From NCBI GenBank assembly GCA_029972135.1, contig CP124755.1, positions 806,001 through 870,000 on the forward strand: a stretch of 64,000 nucleotides of DNA, in the 5' to 3' direction. The notes below the pieces were generated by a model that was given only the letters and a program-made list of their open reading frames with translations, was not told the DNA's origin and did not search any database. A program made the translations under genes and the position numbers. The number at the start of each line of letters is the position of its first letter. Positions within the stretch are counted from its first letter, which is position 1. The DNA comes from Candidatus Thiocaldithrix dubininis. Its GTDB lineage: Bacteria > Pseudomonadota > Gammaproteobacteria > Thiotrichales > Thiotrichaceae. Positions 43,224 to 52,670 of the stretch are shown here, piece by piece.

Positions 43224-43703
43224 ATGCAATATCTCGAAACGCAAACCCCATTAGGTACGATCATTATCGCTGCTAACCCGCAAGGTCTCGCCGGTGTTTG
43301 GTTTAACGGACAAAAGCACTTCGCGGGTATTGCCGCCGATTGGTGTAAAGAGGATAGCGCGTTATTGCGTGAGGCTGAGCAACAACTGCAAGCTTATCTG
43401 CAAGGTCGCTTAACGCAGTTCAACTTACCCCTCGCACCACAAGGCACAGCGTTTCAACAGCATGTTTGGCAAGCCTTACAACCCTTAGCCTATGGCACGA
43501 CTTGTAGCTATGGCGCATTAGCCGCCGCTATTGGTAAGCCGCAAGCCGTGCGGGCAATGGCTGCGGCGATTGGTAAAAATCCGCTGTCTATTATTATTCC
43601 TTGTCACCGCGTGGTTGGCAGCCAAGGGCAGTTAACCGGCTATGCTGGTGGGTTAGCGCGTAAGCAATGGTTGCTGGGGTTGGAGAAAGGTAAGAATACC
43701 TAG
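43224..43703 (+). CDS. ogt: Methylated-DNA--protein-cysteine methyltransferase
   Basis: Suicide repair enzyme that removes O6-methylguanine and O4-methylthymine lesions onto its own cysteine. The active-site motif is IIPCHRVVGSQGQLTGYAGG and the DNA-binding helix segment is GTAFQQHVWQALQPLAYG. At 159 residues it lacks the N-terminal Ada domain, so it is of Ogt type. I took ATG at 43224; a GTG two codons earlier overlaps the Shine-Dalgarno region. Confidence 0.93.
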   Translation: MQYLETQTPLGTIIIAANPQGLAGVWFNGQKHFAGIAADWCKEDSALLREAEQQLQAYLQGRLTQFNLPLAPQGTAFQQHVWQALQPLAYGTTCSYGALAAAIGKPQAVRAMAAAIGKNPLSIIIPCHRVVGSQGQLTGYAGGLARKQWLLGLEKGKNT

Positions 43704-43729
43704 CAAGCGTTATTCTTACCTATGAACGT

Positions 43730-46513
43730 TTATTGGACTGGATTTATACCCAACGCTTCATGCACTAGCGCTTGTTGTTGCTGTTGATGCACATAAAGCG
43801 AGCCGACAGCGGGGGCGGCCATTGCAGGGCGACTGACGCAGCCGATATTATGTGTTTGGCAAGCCTCGAAGCGGTGGCGGATGTTGTTCCATAAGCCTTG
43901 GTTACGCGGTTCTTCCTGACACCACACGGCGGTTGCTAGATTCGGATAGTGGTTGGCAATGGCTAACAGTTCCGGCGCGGGGAAGGGGTAAACTTGTTCA
44001 AGGCGGATAATCGCCACATGGTTTAAGCCTTGTTTGCGGCGTTCTTCGAGTAAGTCGTAATACACTTTGCCGCTGCATATCACCAAGCGCGTGATCTGTG
44101 CTTTGTCGGCGGGTGTCACACTATCAATATCGTCTATGACTAACTGGAAGCCGCCTTGACTGAAATCGCTCAATGGATTTACCGCCAAGGGGTGGCGCAA
44201 TAAGCTTTTTGGTGTAAACACAATCAAGGGCTTACGGTATTTACGCAGCATTTGACGGCGCAGCATGTGGAAGGTTTGTGCCGGTGTGGTCGGAATGCAA
44301 ATCTGCATATTGTCTTGCGCGGCGAGTTGCGCAAAGCGTTCAATTCGGGCAGAAGAATGTTCGGGACCTTGTCCTTCAAAGCCATGCGGGAGGAATAACA
44401 CTAAACCACATAAGCGTTGCCATTTTTGTTCGCCAGAGCTAATGAATTGGTCGATTACTACCTGCGCGCCATTGACGAAATCGCCGAATTGCGCTTCCCA
44501 AATCACCAAGGTTTCCGGTTCAGCCGTGGCATAGCCGTATTCAAAGGCTAATACTGCTTCTTCGGATAACACCGAGTCAATCACAGTAAAGTTGGCTTGA
44601 TGCTCGGCAATATATTTGAGCGGTGTCCATTGGCGGCGTTGGCGTTGATGGTGTAACACGGCGTGCCGGTGTGAGAATGTGCCGCGCCCGGAATCTTGCC
44701 CGGATAATCGCACATCAAAGCCTTCTTCCACTAAGCTGGCATACGCCATTGTTTCGCCAAAGCCCCAATCGGCAGGTCGTTCGCCTTTCGCCATGTCTAA
44801 GCGCGCTTCTAGCACTTTTAACACGCGGGGGTGTACCACAAAATCCGCCGGAATTTGACTGATGCTACGTTCAGCCATTGCTTGTAAACGTGCAGCGGGG
44901 TAAGCGGTATTCACCGTTTCGCGCCAGTGCGCGCCCAAATAGAGCCGCCAATGGGTTTGTAATTCCAGCGGCAAGCCTTGTTCTGTGACATTAAAGCCCA
45001 CCACTTCACCCGCATCGAGACGCGAGCGATACGCTTTGATTCTTTCATCGGCTTGGGCTTGGCTTAATAGCCCCGCTTGAATTAAGCGTTGTGCGTATTG
45101 CGTGCGTGTGCTGGGTAAGTGACGAATAATGTCGTACATGACGGGCTGGGTCATGGTGGGTTCGTCGGCTTCGTTATGTCCCAAGCGTCGATAACAGACC
45201 AAATCCAGCACCACGTCTTTTTGGAATGTTTGCCGATATTCTAAGGCAACCCGTGTGGCATACACCACGGCTTCGGGGTCATCACCATTGACGTGAATAA
45301 TCGGCGCATTAATCATTTTCGCCACGTCGGTGGGGTAATACGTGGAGCGGCTATCGTTAACCGTACTGGTGGTAAAACCAATCTGGTTATTGATCACAAT
45401 ATGTACAGTGCCGCGTGTGCGATAGCCACGGGTTTGCGCCATATTGAAGGTTTCCATTACCACGCCTTGTCCAGCAAACGCCGCATCACCGTGAATAATC
45501 ACACTTAACACTTGGCTGCCGTCTTTATCTTCACGCCGATCTTGCCGCGCCCGTACCGAGCCTTCTACCACCGGACTAACAATTTCCAAATGCGAGGGGT
45601 TAAACGCCAAGGCTAAATGCAGCACGCCGCCCGCTGTTTGCACATTGGCGGAATAGCCTTTGTGGTATTTCACATCGCTGGTGTAATTACTTTCGTTAAC
45701 CTTGCCTTCAAATTCTTTGAATAATTCCGCGCTGGGTTTTGCCAACACATTAATCAACACATTTAAACGCCCGCGATGCGCCATTCCGATTACAATTTCT
45801 TGTAAGCCTTGTGTGCCGCCGTCTTGAATCAGAGTTTGCAACAGGGGAATTAAGCTTTCGCCGCCTTCCAAACCGAAGCGTTTTTGCCCCACATAACGCC
45901 GATGCAAGTATTGCTCAAACCCCTCAGCGGCGGTTAGATAATCCAGAATTTGCAACTTTTGCGCAGGGCTTAACTGATCCTGCGCGCGATTGGGTTCAAT
46001 GCGGTTTTGTAACCAAACCCGTTCCTCCAAATTCATAATGTGCATGAATTCAAAGCCTAAGCTACGGGTATAGGTGTCTTGCAAGGCTTGCAAAATATTG
46101 CGTAGCGTCGGGCGCGTATTCAGCTTGAGTAAGCCCGGATCAAACAAAGTATCAGGGTCAAGCTGATCTAATTGATAAAAACCCAGTTCTAATTCAGGCA
46201 CGGGCACTTGGTATTCATAATCGCCCAAGGGGTTAATCTTGGCGGCCAAATGCCCCAAGGTGCGGTAATCCCGAATAAAACGCGAAACTTTGGCTTGCCA
46301 TGTCTGCAAATCGGTTAATTGCGCATGTGCCAAGGCGACTTGCGGCACGCCCGGATTCAGTACCGTTTGTTCTAAGGCTTGAAAATACTGCTGCCATTCT
46401 GCACTAAGTTGCGTGGCATCGGTTTGATATTGCGTATAAAGCTGTTCTAAATAGAGGGCTTGTTCGCCATCCAAGAAATTATCGGTTATTGCTAAGGCTA
46501 CTGTGTGTGTCAT
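43730..46513 (-). CDS. sucA: 2-oxoglutarate dehydrogenase E1 component
   Basis: Thiamine-diphosphate enzyme that decarboxylates 2-oxoglutarate in the TCA cycle. Its 927 residues include an N-terminal EQLYTQYQTDATQLSAEWQQ E2-interaction region, the ThDP site with IVIGMAHRGRLNVLINVL and HGDAAFAGQGVV ... NNQIGFTT, and the transketolase-like C-terminal half with the SGQDSGRGTFSHRHAV motif. Normally sucB follows sucA, but here the next gene downstream is ogt on the other strand, so E2 must be encoded elsewhere. It follows thyA by 15 bases. Confidence 0.95.
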   Translation of the reverse strand: MTHTVALAITDNFLDGEQALYLEQLYTQYQTDATQLSAEWQQYFQALEQTVLNPGVPQVALAHAQLTDLQTWQAKVSRFIRDYRTLGHLAAKINPLGDYEYQVPVPELELGFYQLDQLDPDTLFDPGLLKLNTRPTLRNILQALQDTYTRSLGFEFMHIMNLEERVWLQNRIEPNRAQDQLSPAQKLQILDYLTAAEGFEQYLHRRYVGQKRFGLEGGESLIPLLQTLIQDGGTQGLQEIVIGMAHRGRLNVLINVLAKPSAELFKEFEGKVNESNYTSDVKYHKGYSANVQTAGGVLHLALAFNPSHLEIVSPVVEGSVRARQDRREDKDGSQVLSVIIHGDAAFAGQGVVMETFNMAQTRGYRTRGTVHIVINNQIGFTTSTVNDSRSTYYPTDVAKMINAPIIHVNGDDPEAVVYATRVALEYRQTFQKDVVLDLVCYRRLGHNEADEPTMTQPVMYDIIRHLPSTRTQYAQRLIQAGLLSQAQADERIKAYRSRLDAGEVVGFNVTEQGLPLELQTHWRLYLGAHWRETVNTAYPAARLQAMAERSISQIPADFVVHPRVLKVLEARLDMAKGERPADWGFGETMAYASLVEEGFDVRLSGQDSGRGTFSHRHAVLHHQRQRRQWTPLKYIAEHQANFTVIDSVLSEEAVLAFEYGYATAEPETLVIWEAQFGDFVNGAQVVIDQFISSGEQKWQRLCGLVLFLPHGFEGQGPEHSSARIERFAQLAAQDNMQICIPTTPAQTFHMLRRQMLRKYRKPLIVFTPKSLLRHPLAVNPLSDFSQGGFQLVIDDIDSVTPADKAQITRLVICSGKVYYDLLEERRKQGLNHVAIIRLEQVYPFPAPELLAIANHYPNLATAVWCQEEPRNQGLWNNIRHRFEACQTHNIGCVSRPAMAAPAVGSLYVHQQQQQALVHEALGINPVQ

Positions 46514-46528
46514 TTTATTTATAAAAAA

Positions 46529-47323
46529 TTAAACTGCCACCGGCGCTTTAATATGCGGGTGGTGTTGATAATTCACTAACTCGAAGTCTTCATATTTAAA
46601 ATCAAACAGGTTAGTGACGTTTGGATTTAAGCGCATTTGCGGCAAGGCATAGGGTTCACGCGAAAGCTGTAAATCGGCCTGCTCTAAATGGTTAAGGTAT
46701 AAGTGGGCATCGCCTAAGGTATGTACAAAATCGCCGGGTTGTAAGCCAGTCACTTGCGCCATCATCAGGGTTAATAAGGCGTAAGAAGCAATATTAAACG
46801 GTACACCTAAGAAAATATCTGCACTGCGTTGATACAATTGGCAAGACAGCTTGCCCTCTGCCACATAAAACTGAAAGAACGCATGGCAAGGCGGCAATGC
46901 CATATTGTCGATTTCCGCGACATTCCATGCACTAACAATAATGCGGCGTGAGTCTGGTGAGTGCTTTAATTGCTGAATAACTTGGCTAATTTGGTCGATG
47001 TGTTGCCCATCCGGGGTTGGCCAACTGCGCCATTGATAACCGTAGACAGGTCCTAGCTCCCCATTGGCATCTGCCCATTCATCCCAAATACTCACGCCAT
47101 TTTCTTTTAAATAACGAATATTGGTGTCGCCTTTTAGAAACCACAGCAGTTCGTGAATAATGGATTTCAGGTGTAGTTTTTTGGTCGTAACAACCGGAAA
47201 GCCTTGGCTAAGGTCAAAGCGCATTTGATGCCCGAACACGGAAATTGTCCCTGTGCCGGTGCGATCTTGTTTGGTTATGCCATGTTCACGCACATGACGC
47301 ATAAGTGCTAAGTATTGTTGCAT
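46529..47323 (-). CDS. thyA: Thymidylate synthase
   Basis: Converts dUMP to dTMP with methylenetetrahydrofolate. The start at 47323 gives the classic 264-residue enzyme beginning [14 protein letters not shown]; a longer frame to 47413 lies wholly within lgt. The catalytic Cys is in [12 protein letters not shown], followed by [20 protein letters not shown], and the phosphate-binding Arg residues are present. It overlaps the 3' end of lgt by 16 bases, the same lgt-thyA order seen in many gammaproteobacteria. Confidence 0.96.
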   Translation of the reverse strand: MQQYLALMRHVREHGITKQDRTGTGTISVFGHQMRFDLSQGFPVVTTKKLHLKSIIHELLWFLKGDTNIRYLKENGVSIWDEWADANGELGPVYGYQWRSWPTPDGQHIDQISQVIQQLKHSPDSRRIIVSAWNVAEIDNMALPPCHAFFQFYVAEGKLSCQLYQRSADIFLGVPFNIASYALLTLMMAQVTGLQPGDFVHTLGDAHLYLNHLEQADLQLSREPYALPQMRLNPNVTNLFDFKYEDFELVNYQHHPHIKAPVAV

Positions 47324-48108
47324 GTTGTTGCCTGTCGTTGGTACGCCTGCCACATCAAGTAAGCGCCCAACAAAACCATCGGTAAACTTAATAATTGCCC
47401 TTCTGTGAGCCAACCGCCGAGCAAATAGCCGACTTGTGCATCGGGTTCACGGAAGAACTCTGCCAGAATACGGGCTGTGCCATAGCCGACTAAGAATAGA
47501 CCAGAAATTGCGCCAACAGGAGGCGATTGGCGGCGATACCAGTTCAGCAGTATAAATAACACCACCCCTTCTAAAAAAGCTTGATACAGTTGTGAAGGGT
47601 GGCGCGGTAAATCATCGACAGCGGGAAATACCACACCCCAAGGAACATCAGTATGCCGTCCCCACAATTCGCCATTAATGAAATTGCCTAATCGCCCTAA
47701 ACCCAAACCAATTGGTACGAGTGGCGCGACAAAATCACTGACTTGAAAGAAGCTTAAGCGCCATTTATGTGCCAAATACAGCATCGCAATAATCACGCCG
47801 ATTAAGCCCCCGTGAAAGCTCATGCCGCCGCCCCAAATTTGAAAATAGGATAAGGGGTCAGCCAGTAAACCTTTTAAGTTATAGAACAGCATATAGCCGG
47901 TGCGTCCGCCCACCACGACCCCGATTGCGCCCCAAAAGATTAAATCGTCCACGTAGTCCGGCGTGATGACGCTACCCGGTTGTTTGGCGCGGCGCTTGCC
48001 AATAATTAAGAAACTTAGCAAACCCAGTACGTACATTAAGCCGTACCAATGCACTTTCAACGGCCCAAGCGAAATCGCAATGGGGTCGATTTGTGGATGC
48101 ATAAACAT
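47308..48108 (-). CDS. lgt: Prolipoprotein diacylglyceryl transferase
   Basis: Inner-membrane enzyme that attaches diacylglycerol to the lipobox cysteine of prolipoproteins. Seven hydrophobic segments and the signature [20 protein letters not shown] are present, along with the [10 protein letters not shown] segment that carries the essential His. Length 266 is typical. It is 12 bases downstream of trpC and overlaps thyA. Confidence 0.96.
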   Translation of the reverse strand: MFMHPQIDPIAISLGPLKVHWYGLMYVLGLLSFLIIGKRRAKQPGSVITPDYVDDLIFWGAIGVVVGGRTGYMLFYNLKGLLADPLSYFQIWGGGMSFHGGLIGVIIAMLYLAHKWRLSFFQVSDFVAPLVPIGLGLGRLGNFINGELWGRHTDVPWGVVFPAVDDLPRHPSQLYQAFLEGVVLFILLNWYRRQSPPVGAISGLFLVGYGTARILAEFFREPDAQVGYLLGGWLTEGQLLSLPMVLLGAYLMWQAYQRQATTCNNT

Positions 48109-48120
48109 AAATGAAACCCA

Positions 48121-48915
48121 TTAGAAAAATAATTGTTTGAGTTCCGTCCCTGGGTCAGGAGCGCGCATAAAGGCTTCTCCTACTAAAAATGCGTTAACCT
48201 CATGTTCACGCATTAACTGTACATCTGCTTGGCTATGAATACCGCTTTCTGTGACTAATAAAGTATCACTGGGAATATACGGTAATAAGTCCAAGGTGGT
48301 GCGTAGGCTGGTAGCAAATGTGCGTAGATTACGGTTATTGATACCTAAGAACGGCGGTTGTAAGGCTAAGGCACGTTCTAATTCGGCGCGGTCGTGCGTT
48401 TCGATTAACACATCCATACCCAGTTCCGTGGCTTGCGCATATAACTCCGCCATTTGGCTATCTTCCAGCGCAGCAACAATCAGCAAAATACAATCCGCAT
48501 TGATGGCGCGTGCTTCCGTCACTTGGTATTCGTGCACAATAAAATCTTTACGAATCACCGGCAAACTGCAAGCCGCCCGCGCTGCTTGTAGATAATCTTC
48601 GTGCCCTTGGAAATAAGGCGCATCGGTTAATACGGATAAGCAAGCTGCGCCACCGCGTGCATAGCTTTGCGCAATACTCACAGGATCAAAGTCCGCTCGA
48701 ATGACGCCTTTACTGGGCGAGGCTTTCTTAATTTCTGCAATCACAGCCGCTTGCTTGGCTTGTACTTTGTTGACTAATGCTTGATAGAAGCCGCGTGGTT
48801 TATCGGCTTGCTCAGCTTGCGCGCGTAATTGAGCTAGGCTGCGTGTTTTGGCACGCAAAGCGATTTCTTCCTGCTTGGTTTGCAGGATTTTCTTTAAAAT
48901 ATCAGGGGTGCTCAT
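48121..48915 (-). CDS. trpC: Indole-3-glycerol phosphate synthase
   Basis: Fourth step of tryptophan synthesis: ring closure of CdRP to indole-3-glycerol phosphate. The TIM-barrel motifs are [16 protein letters not shown] at residues about 57-72, the [11 protein letters not shown] lysine strand, [11 protein letters not shown] and [13 protein letters not shown]. Length 264 is standard for the monofunctional enzyme. Its start overlaps the trpD stop by four bases. Confidence 0.96.
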   Translation of the reverse strand: MSTPDILKKILQTKQEEIALRAKTRSLAQLRAQAEQADKPRGFYQALVNKVQAKQAAVIAEIKKASPSKGVIRADFDPVSIAQSYARGGAACLSVLTDAPYFQGHEDYLQAARAACSLPVIRKDFIVHEYQVTEARAINADCILLIVAALEDSQMAELYAQATELGMDVLIETHDRAELERALALQPPFLGINNRNLRTFATSLRTTLDLLPYIPSDTLLVTESGIHSQADVQLMREHEVNAFLVGEAFMRAPDPGTELKQLFF

Positions 48916-49934
48916 GGGCTTTTAAACTGTTGGGTTAAATCAATTAAAGCTTGTAATTTCCGGGCAGCTTGTCCGCTATCAAGCGCAGCTTGCGCTTTGG
49001 CAACCCCCGCCGCATGACTTTCCGCTAAGCCAGCTACGTAAATGGCTGCACCTGCATTTAAACAAACAATGTCGCGGGCTGTGCCTGCTTTTCCGCCTAA
49101 CACGCGTTGAATTAAGGCAAACGATTGTGCGGCATCCGGCACACGAATGCTATCAAGGCTGCTGCTGTTTAAACCCACACTTTCGGGGCTTAAGGTATAT
49201 TCAGTAACGACACCGTTTTTCAGTTCAGCCACATAACTCGGGCTGGCAATACTCAGTTCATCTAAGCCGTCTTGTGCGTGCACGACCATGACATGCCGAC
49301 TACCTAAACTTTGTAAAACTTCCGCCATGGGGCGTACCCATTGCTTATCAAAGACACCTAACACTTGATTAGGGGCAGCGGCGGGATTGGTTAGTGGGCC
49401 TAATAAATTAAAAATAGTACGTGCGCCTAAATCGCGGCGTGGGCCAATGGCGTATTTCATGGCGCTATGGTGTAACTGCGCAAATAAAAAGCCGACGCCA
49501 ACTTCATCAATACAGCGTTTCACTTGCTCGGGGCTTAGATTTAAATTAACCCCCGCCGCTTCTAATACATCTGCACTGCCGGATTTGCTGGAGACCGAAC
49601 GATTACCGTGTTTAGCGACCCGTGCGCCCGCTGCGGCGACGACAAAAGCGCTGGCGGTGGAGATATTAAACGTGCCAGAGGCATCGCCACCTGTACCACA
49701 AGTATCTACTAAATAATCAGGGGCTAATTCAACGCGGGTAGAGAGTTCACGCATGACGCTGGCGGCCGCGCTAATTTCATCCACCGTTTCACCCCGCATT
49801 CTTAAACCGACTAAAAAACCACCAATCTGCGCAGGGCTTGCTTCACCCGTCATAATCATGCGCATGGCTTGCGTCATTTCTACCCGCGAGAGGGTTTCAT
49901 GATTGAGTACTTTACGAATGAAGCCTTGGAATTC
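48912..49934 (-). CDS. trpD: Anthranilate phosphoribosyltransferase
   Basis: Second step of tryptophan synthesis, joining anthranilate to PRPP. Family motifs are the PRPP/anthranilate loop [17 protein letters not shown], the [19 protein letters not shown] segment, and HGQDGLDEL-type sequence ([12 protein letters not shown]). I chose the ATG at 49934 ([10 protein letters not shown]), giving the usual 340 residues; a frame to 50027 would add 31 unlikely residues. No trpG or trpE is adjacent. It leads a tight minus-strand set with trpC, lgt, thyA and sucA. Confidence 0.94.
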   Translation of the reverse strand, partial: EFQGFIRKVLNHETLSRVEMTQAMRMIMTGEASPAQIGGFLVGLRMRGETVDEISAAASVMRELSTRVELAPDYLVDTCGTGGDASGTFNISTASAFVVAAAGARVAKHGNRSVSSKSGSADVLEAAGVNLNLSPEQVKRCIDEVGVGFLFAQLHHSAMKYAIGPRRDLGARTIFNLLGPLTNPAAAPNQVLGVFDKQWVRPMAEVLQSLGSRHVMVVHAQDGLDELSIASPSYVAELKNGVVTEYTLSPESVGLNSSSLDSIRVPDAAQSFALIQRVLGGKAGTARDIVCLNAGAAIYVAGLAESHAAGVAKAQAALDSGQAARKLQALIDLTQQFKSP

Positions 49935-50061
49935 CATAAAATTTGTTTGGATGTTGCGACCAGAAAGATCAAGGATGCTACCATGAATTCCAGTACTTGC
50001 TAATGTATAATGTTTTACCGTCAGCACAATTGCTGGAAAGGGTTAAATAAAGGAGTTAAAC

Positions 50062-50268
50062 ATGGAAAAAAATATTGGCAGAAAAGATAAAAATATTCGC
50101 TTAGGTGCGGGTGCAGCTTTATTGATTTTGAGCTTTTTTATGCACAGTTGGGTACCAGCGGTTATTGGCTTAGTGTTAATTGCAACTGCTTTGACAGGCT
50201 CGTGTCTGCTGTATCAAGTATTAGGTATTGATACCATTGGCGACAAAATCAATAAGCATAAGAAGTAA
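50062..50268 (+). CDS. DUF2892 small membrane protein
   Basis: A 68-residue protein of the DUF2892 (YgaP transmembrane-like) type. NIGRKDKNIRLGAGAALLIL starts the first helix, a short turn at HSWVP follows, and the second helix leads into TGSCLLYQVLGID. In YgaP this unit anchors a rhodanese; here it is free-standing. The single Cys in GSC is conserved in the family. An AAAGGAG site precedes the ATG and a terminator follows. Confidence 0.85.
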   Translation: MEKNIGRKDKNIRLGAGAALLILSFFMHSWVPAVIGLVLIATALTGSCLLYQVLGIDTIGDKINKHKK

Positions 50269-50280
50269 TATATGACAAAG

Positions 50281-50316
50281 CCCACCCTCTTAAACACTGC
50301 TAAGGGGGTGGGTTTG
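50281..50316. terminator. Terminator between the DUF2892 gene and grxD
   Basis: A 12-bp stem CCCACCCTCTTA/TAAGGGGGTGGG (one G-T pair) with an 8-base loop lies between the two convergent genes. Only three T residues follow on the plus side, but the position and strength suit bidirectional use. Confidence 0.75.
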
Positions 50317-50323
50317 AACTGCC

Positions 50324-50671
50324 TTAGGCAGATTCAGATTGACTGTTATCTGTTGCGGCTTGTGCGGCTTCTTTCACCATTTTTTGCAATTCACCGCTTT
50401 GGTACATTTCCAAGGTAATATCACAACCGCCAATTAATTCGCCATTGATATAAACTTGCGGAAACGTCGGCCAATCTGCGTATTTCGGCAAGTCTTGAAA
50501 AATTTCAGGGTCGGTTAACACATTGACATATGCAAATTGTTCGCCACACGCCATTAATGCTTGCGCTGCACGGCTAGAAAACCCGCATTGCGGCATATTG
50601 GGCGTGCCTTTCATAAAAATAATAATGGGATTATTTTTAACCGCTGCATCAATTCTGTCTAAAGCACTCAT
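50324..50671 (-). CDS. grxD: Monothiol glutaredoxin Grx4
   Basis: Iron-sulfur cluster carrier glutaredoxin. The active motif CGFS appears in MKGTPNMPQCGFSSRAAQAL near residue 30, with the following glutathione-binding WPTFPQVYINGELIGGCDI. Length 115 is standard. It delivers or stores [2Fe-2S] clusters with BolA-type partners, which are not in the window. It has GAGGTTCATTG-type leader sequence before the ATG at 50671. Confidence 0.96.
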   Translation of the reverse strand: MSALDRIDAAVKNNPIIIFMKGTPNMPQCGFSSRAAQALMACGEQFAYVNVLTDPEIFQDLPKYADWPTFPQVYINGELIGGCDITLEMYQSGELQKMVKEAAQAATDNSQSESA

Positions 50672-50752
50672 TCAATGAACCTCATTTTTAATTAGTCTGG
50701 CATTACATTCTACGCGGGGTTTGAAATAAATAAACGCCAGATTCGTTAAGGA

Positions 50753-51988
50753 TTATTCATAGCGTAACGCGTCTATAGGTTGTAAGCGGGAGGCTTTGCG
50801 TGCTGGGTAATAGCCAAAAAATACCCCAATTAGGGCGGAAAACAAGATACTAATCAAAGCGATAGTCGGTTGCATGACCGCTGGCGTACCGACTACTTTA
50901 TCCAAGGTTAATATCACCATTAACGCTAAACTAATGCCAATAATGCCACCTAAGCCGCATAACACCACAGATTCGACTAAGAACTGATTAAGAATATTCG
51001 AGGGCGTTGCGCCTAATGCCATGCGTAAACCGATTTCACGAGTCCGCTCGGTGACTGATACCAGCATGATATTCATAATACCAATCCCACCAACCACTAA
51101 GCTGACTGAAGCCACGGCGGCTAGCAAGCCATTAAAAATGCGGGTGGTTTCAGCACGGGTTTCTACCATTTCCGAGAGATTACGTAACATAAACGGATCA
51201 TCGGCATTGGCCGCGACTTTCATACGGTTACGCAAATTGCTGGCAATATCTTCCTCTAAGGCTTTGGTATCTATCTTGTCATAGGCTTTAATGAAAATAG
51301 ATTGCACGCTGCTAGGATTAGCGGAATTTACCCCTGTTAAACGAGTGCGCACGGTTTTCAGCGGCATGAGAATTACATCGTCTTGGTCGCGTCCGCGTGT
51401 GTCCTGACCTTTGGATTTGAGCGTAGCAATAATCGTAGCATTGAATTTACCAATGCGAATGCTTTGCCCAATGGGGTCGCTATCGCCGAATAATTCTTTT
51501 TGTACGGTTGCCCCAATCATGGCAACTTTACCGGCTGCATTGATTTCTTGTTCGGTGAATTCCCGCCCGTTTTGCAGTACCCAGTTACGCGCAACTAAAT
51601 AACGATTGTCGATGCCTTCTACGCTGGTGGACCAGTTCATATTGCCAAATACCACTTGTGCGCCATTGCTGGAAATCATGGGGGCGGCGGCTTCAATATC
51701 GCTGAGCTGGCTTTGTAAGTAATCCGCGTGTTCTTGTGTCAGGCTTTGCACGCTACCCGAACCGGTATTCGCACCGCCCATACGCCGATGTGAACCCATG
51801 AGAATAAATACATTGCCGCCTAAACTTTCGATTTGCTTATCAACTTCACGCTGTGCGCCTGCGCCGAGTGCTACCATAATAATCACCGCCGCCACGCCAA
51901 TGATAATGCCGAGCATCGTTAAGATACTGCGCATTAAGTTAACGCGTAAGGCGGTAAGGGCAGTTTTGAATAAACGACTAATGCCCAT
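50753..51988 (-). CDS. MacB-type ABC transporter permease
   Basis: Membrane subunit of a MacAB-like tripartite exporter. It has four helices in the MacB/FtsX arrangement: one near 20-45 (LTMLGIIIGVAAVIIMVALG), a large periplasmic domain (about 45-280), then three C-terminal helices with the NIMLVSVTERTREIGLRMALGA coupling region. Here permease and ATPase are separate proteins, whereas E. coli MacB fuses them. The start overlaps the ATPase gene by 11 bases. Likely substrates (macrolides, peptides, lipids) cannot be told from sequence. Confidence 0.92.
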   Translation of the reverse strand: MGISRLFKTALTALRVNLMRSILTMLGIIIGVAAVIIMVALGAGAQREVDKQIESLGGNVFILMGSHRRMGGANTGSGSVQSLTQEHADYLQSQLSDIEAAAPMISSNGAQVVFGNMNWSTSVEGIDNRYLVARNWVLQNGREFTEQEINAAGKVAMIGATVQKELFGDSDPIGQSIRIGKFNATIIATLKSKGQDTRGRDQDDVILMPLKTVRTRLTGVNSANPSSVQSIFIKAYDKIDTKALEEDIASNLRNRMKVAANADDPFMLRNLSEMVETRAETTRIFNGLLAAVASVSLVVGGIGIMNIMLVSVTERTREIGLRMALGATPSNILNQFLVESVVLCGLGGIIGISLALMVILTLDKVVGTPAVMQPTIALISILFSALIGVFFGYYPARKASRLQPIDALRYE

Positions 51989-52670
51989 TGCGAATATCCT
52001 CTACCAACTCACCGTCACGGAACACCAATTTGCGTTTGGCATACTCGGCAATTTCCGGTTCATGTGTTACTAAGACAATGGTTTTGCCATTGGCATTGAG
52101 GCTAGTAAATAACTCCATGATTTCATAGCTGGTTTTAGTATCCAACGCACCCGTAGGTTCATCCGCTAGAATTAACATCGGGTTATTAACTAACGCCCGC
52201 GCAATCGCTACCCGTTGTTGTTGCCCGCCAGATAATTGGGACGGCTGATGATCTAAGCGCTGCCCTAAACCCACTTGCATTAAACATTGCTTGGCGCGTT
52301 CTGCCCATTCTCGTTCGAGAACATTGGAATACAATAAGGGTAGGGCGACATTATCCATCGCTGAAGTGCGTGGCAATAAGTTAAATTGCTGAAACACAAA
52401 GCCTAAATAGTGATTTCGTGCATGCGCTAACTCATTGCGATTCATGCGCGAAATATCTTTGCCATCTAATAAAATCGTGCCATCGCTGGGTTGATCTAAG
52501 CAGCCTACCATATTCATAAAGGTAGATTTGCCAGATCCCGATGTACCCATCACCGCCACAAATTCGCCTTGGTGGATGGTGACATCAATGCCTTTTAATG
52601 CCCAAAGTAAGCCGTCTCCCATTGGGTAGGATTTGCGCACTTGGCGTGCTTCAATGACTGGCGTACTCAT
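51978..52670 (-). CDS. MacB-type ABC transporter ATP-binding protein
   Basis: A 230-residue ABC ATPase of the LolD/MacB/FtsE group. Walker A is GTSGSGKST near residue 42, the Q-loop is [11 protein letters not shown], the signature is [19 protein letters not shown], Walker B is [12 protein letters not shown] and the H-loop is VLVTHEPE. It works with the overlapping downstream permease and the upstream adaptor to energise export. Confidence 0.95.
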   Translation of the reverse strand: MSTPVIEARQVRKSYPMGDGLLWALKGIDVTIHQGEFVAVMGTSGSGKSTFMNMVGCLDQPSDGTILLDGKDISRMNRNELAHARNHYLGFVFQQFNLLPRTSAMDNVALPLLYSNVLEREWAERAKQCLMQVGLGQRLDHQPSQLSGGQQQRVAIARALVNNPMLILADEPTGALDTKTSYEIMELFTSLNANGKTIVLVTHEPEIAEYAKRKLVFRDGELVEDIRNGH

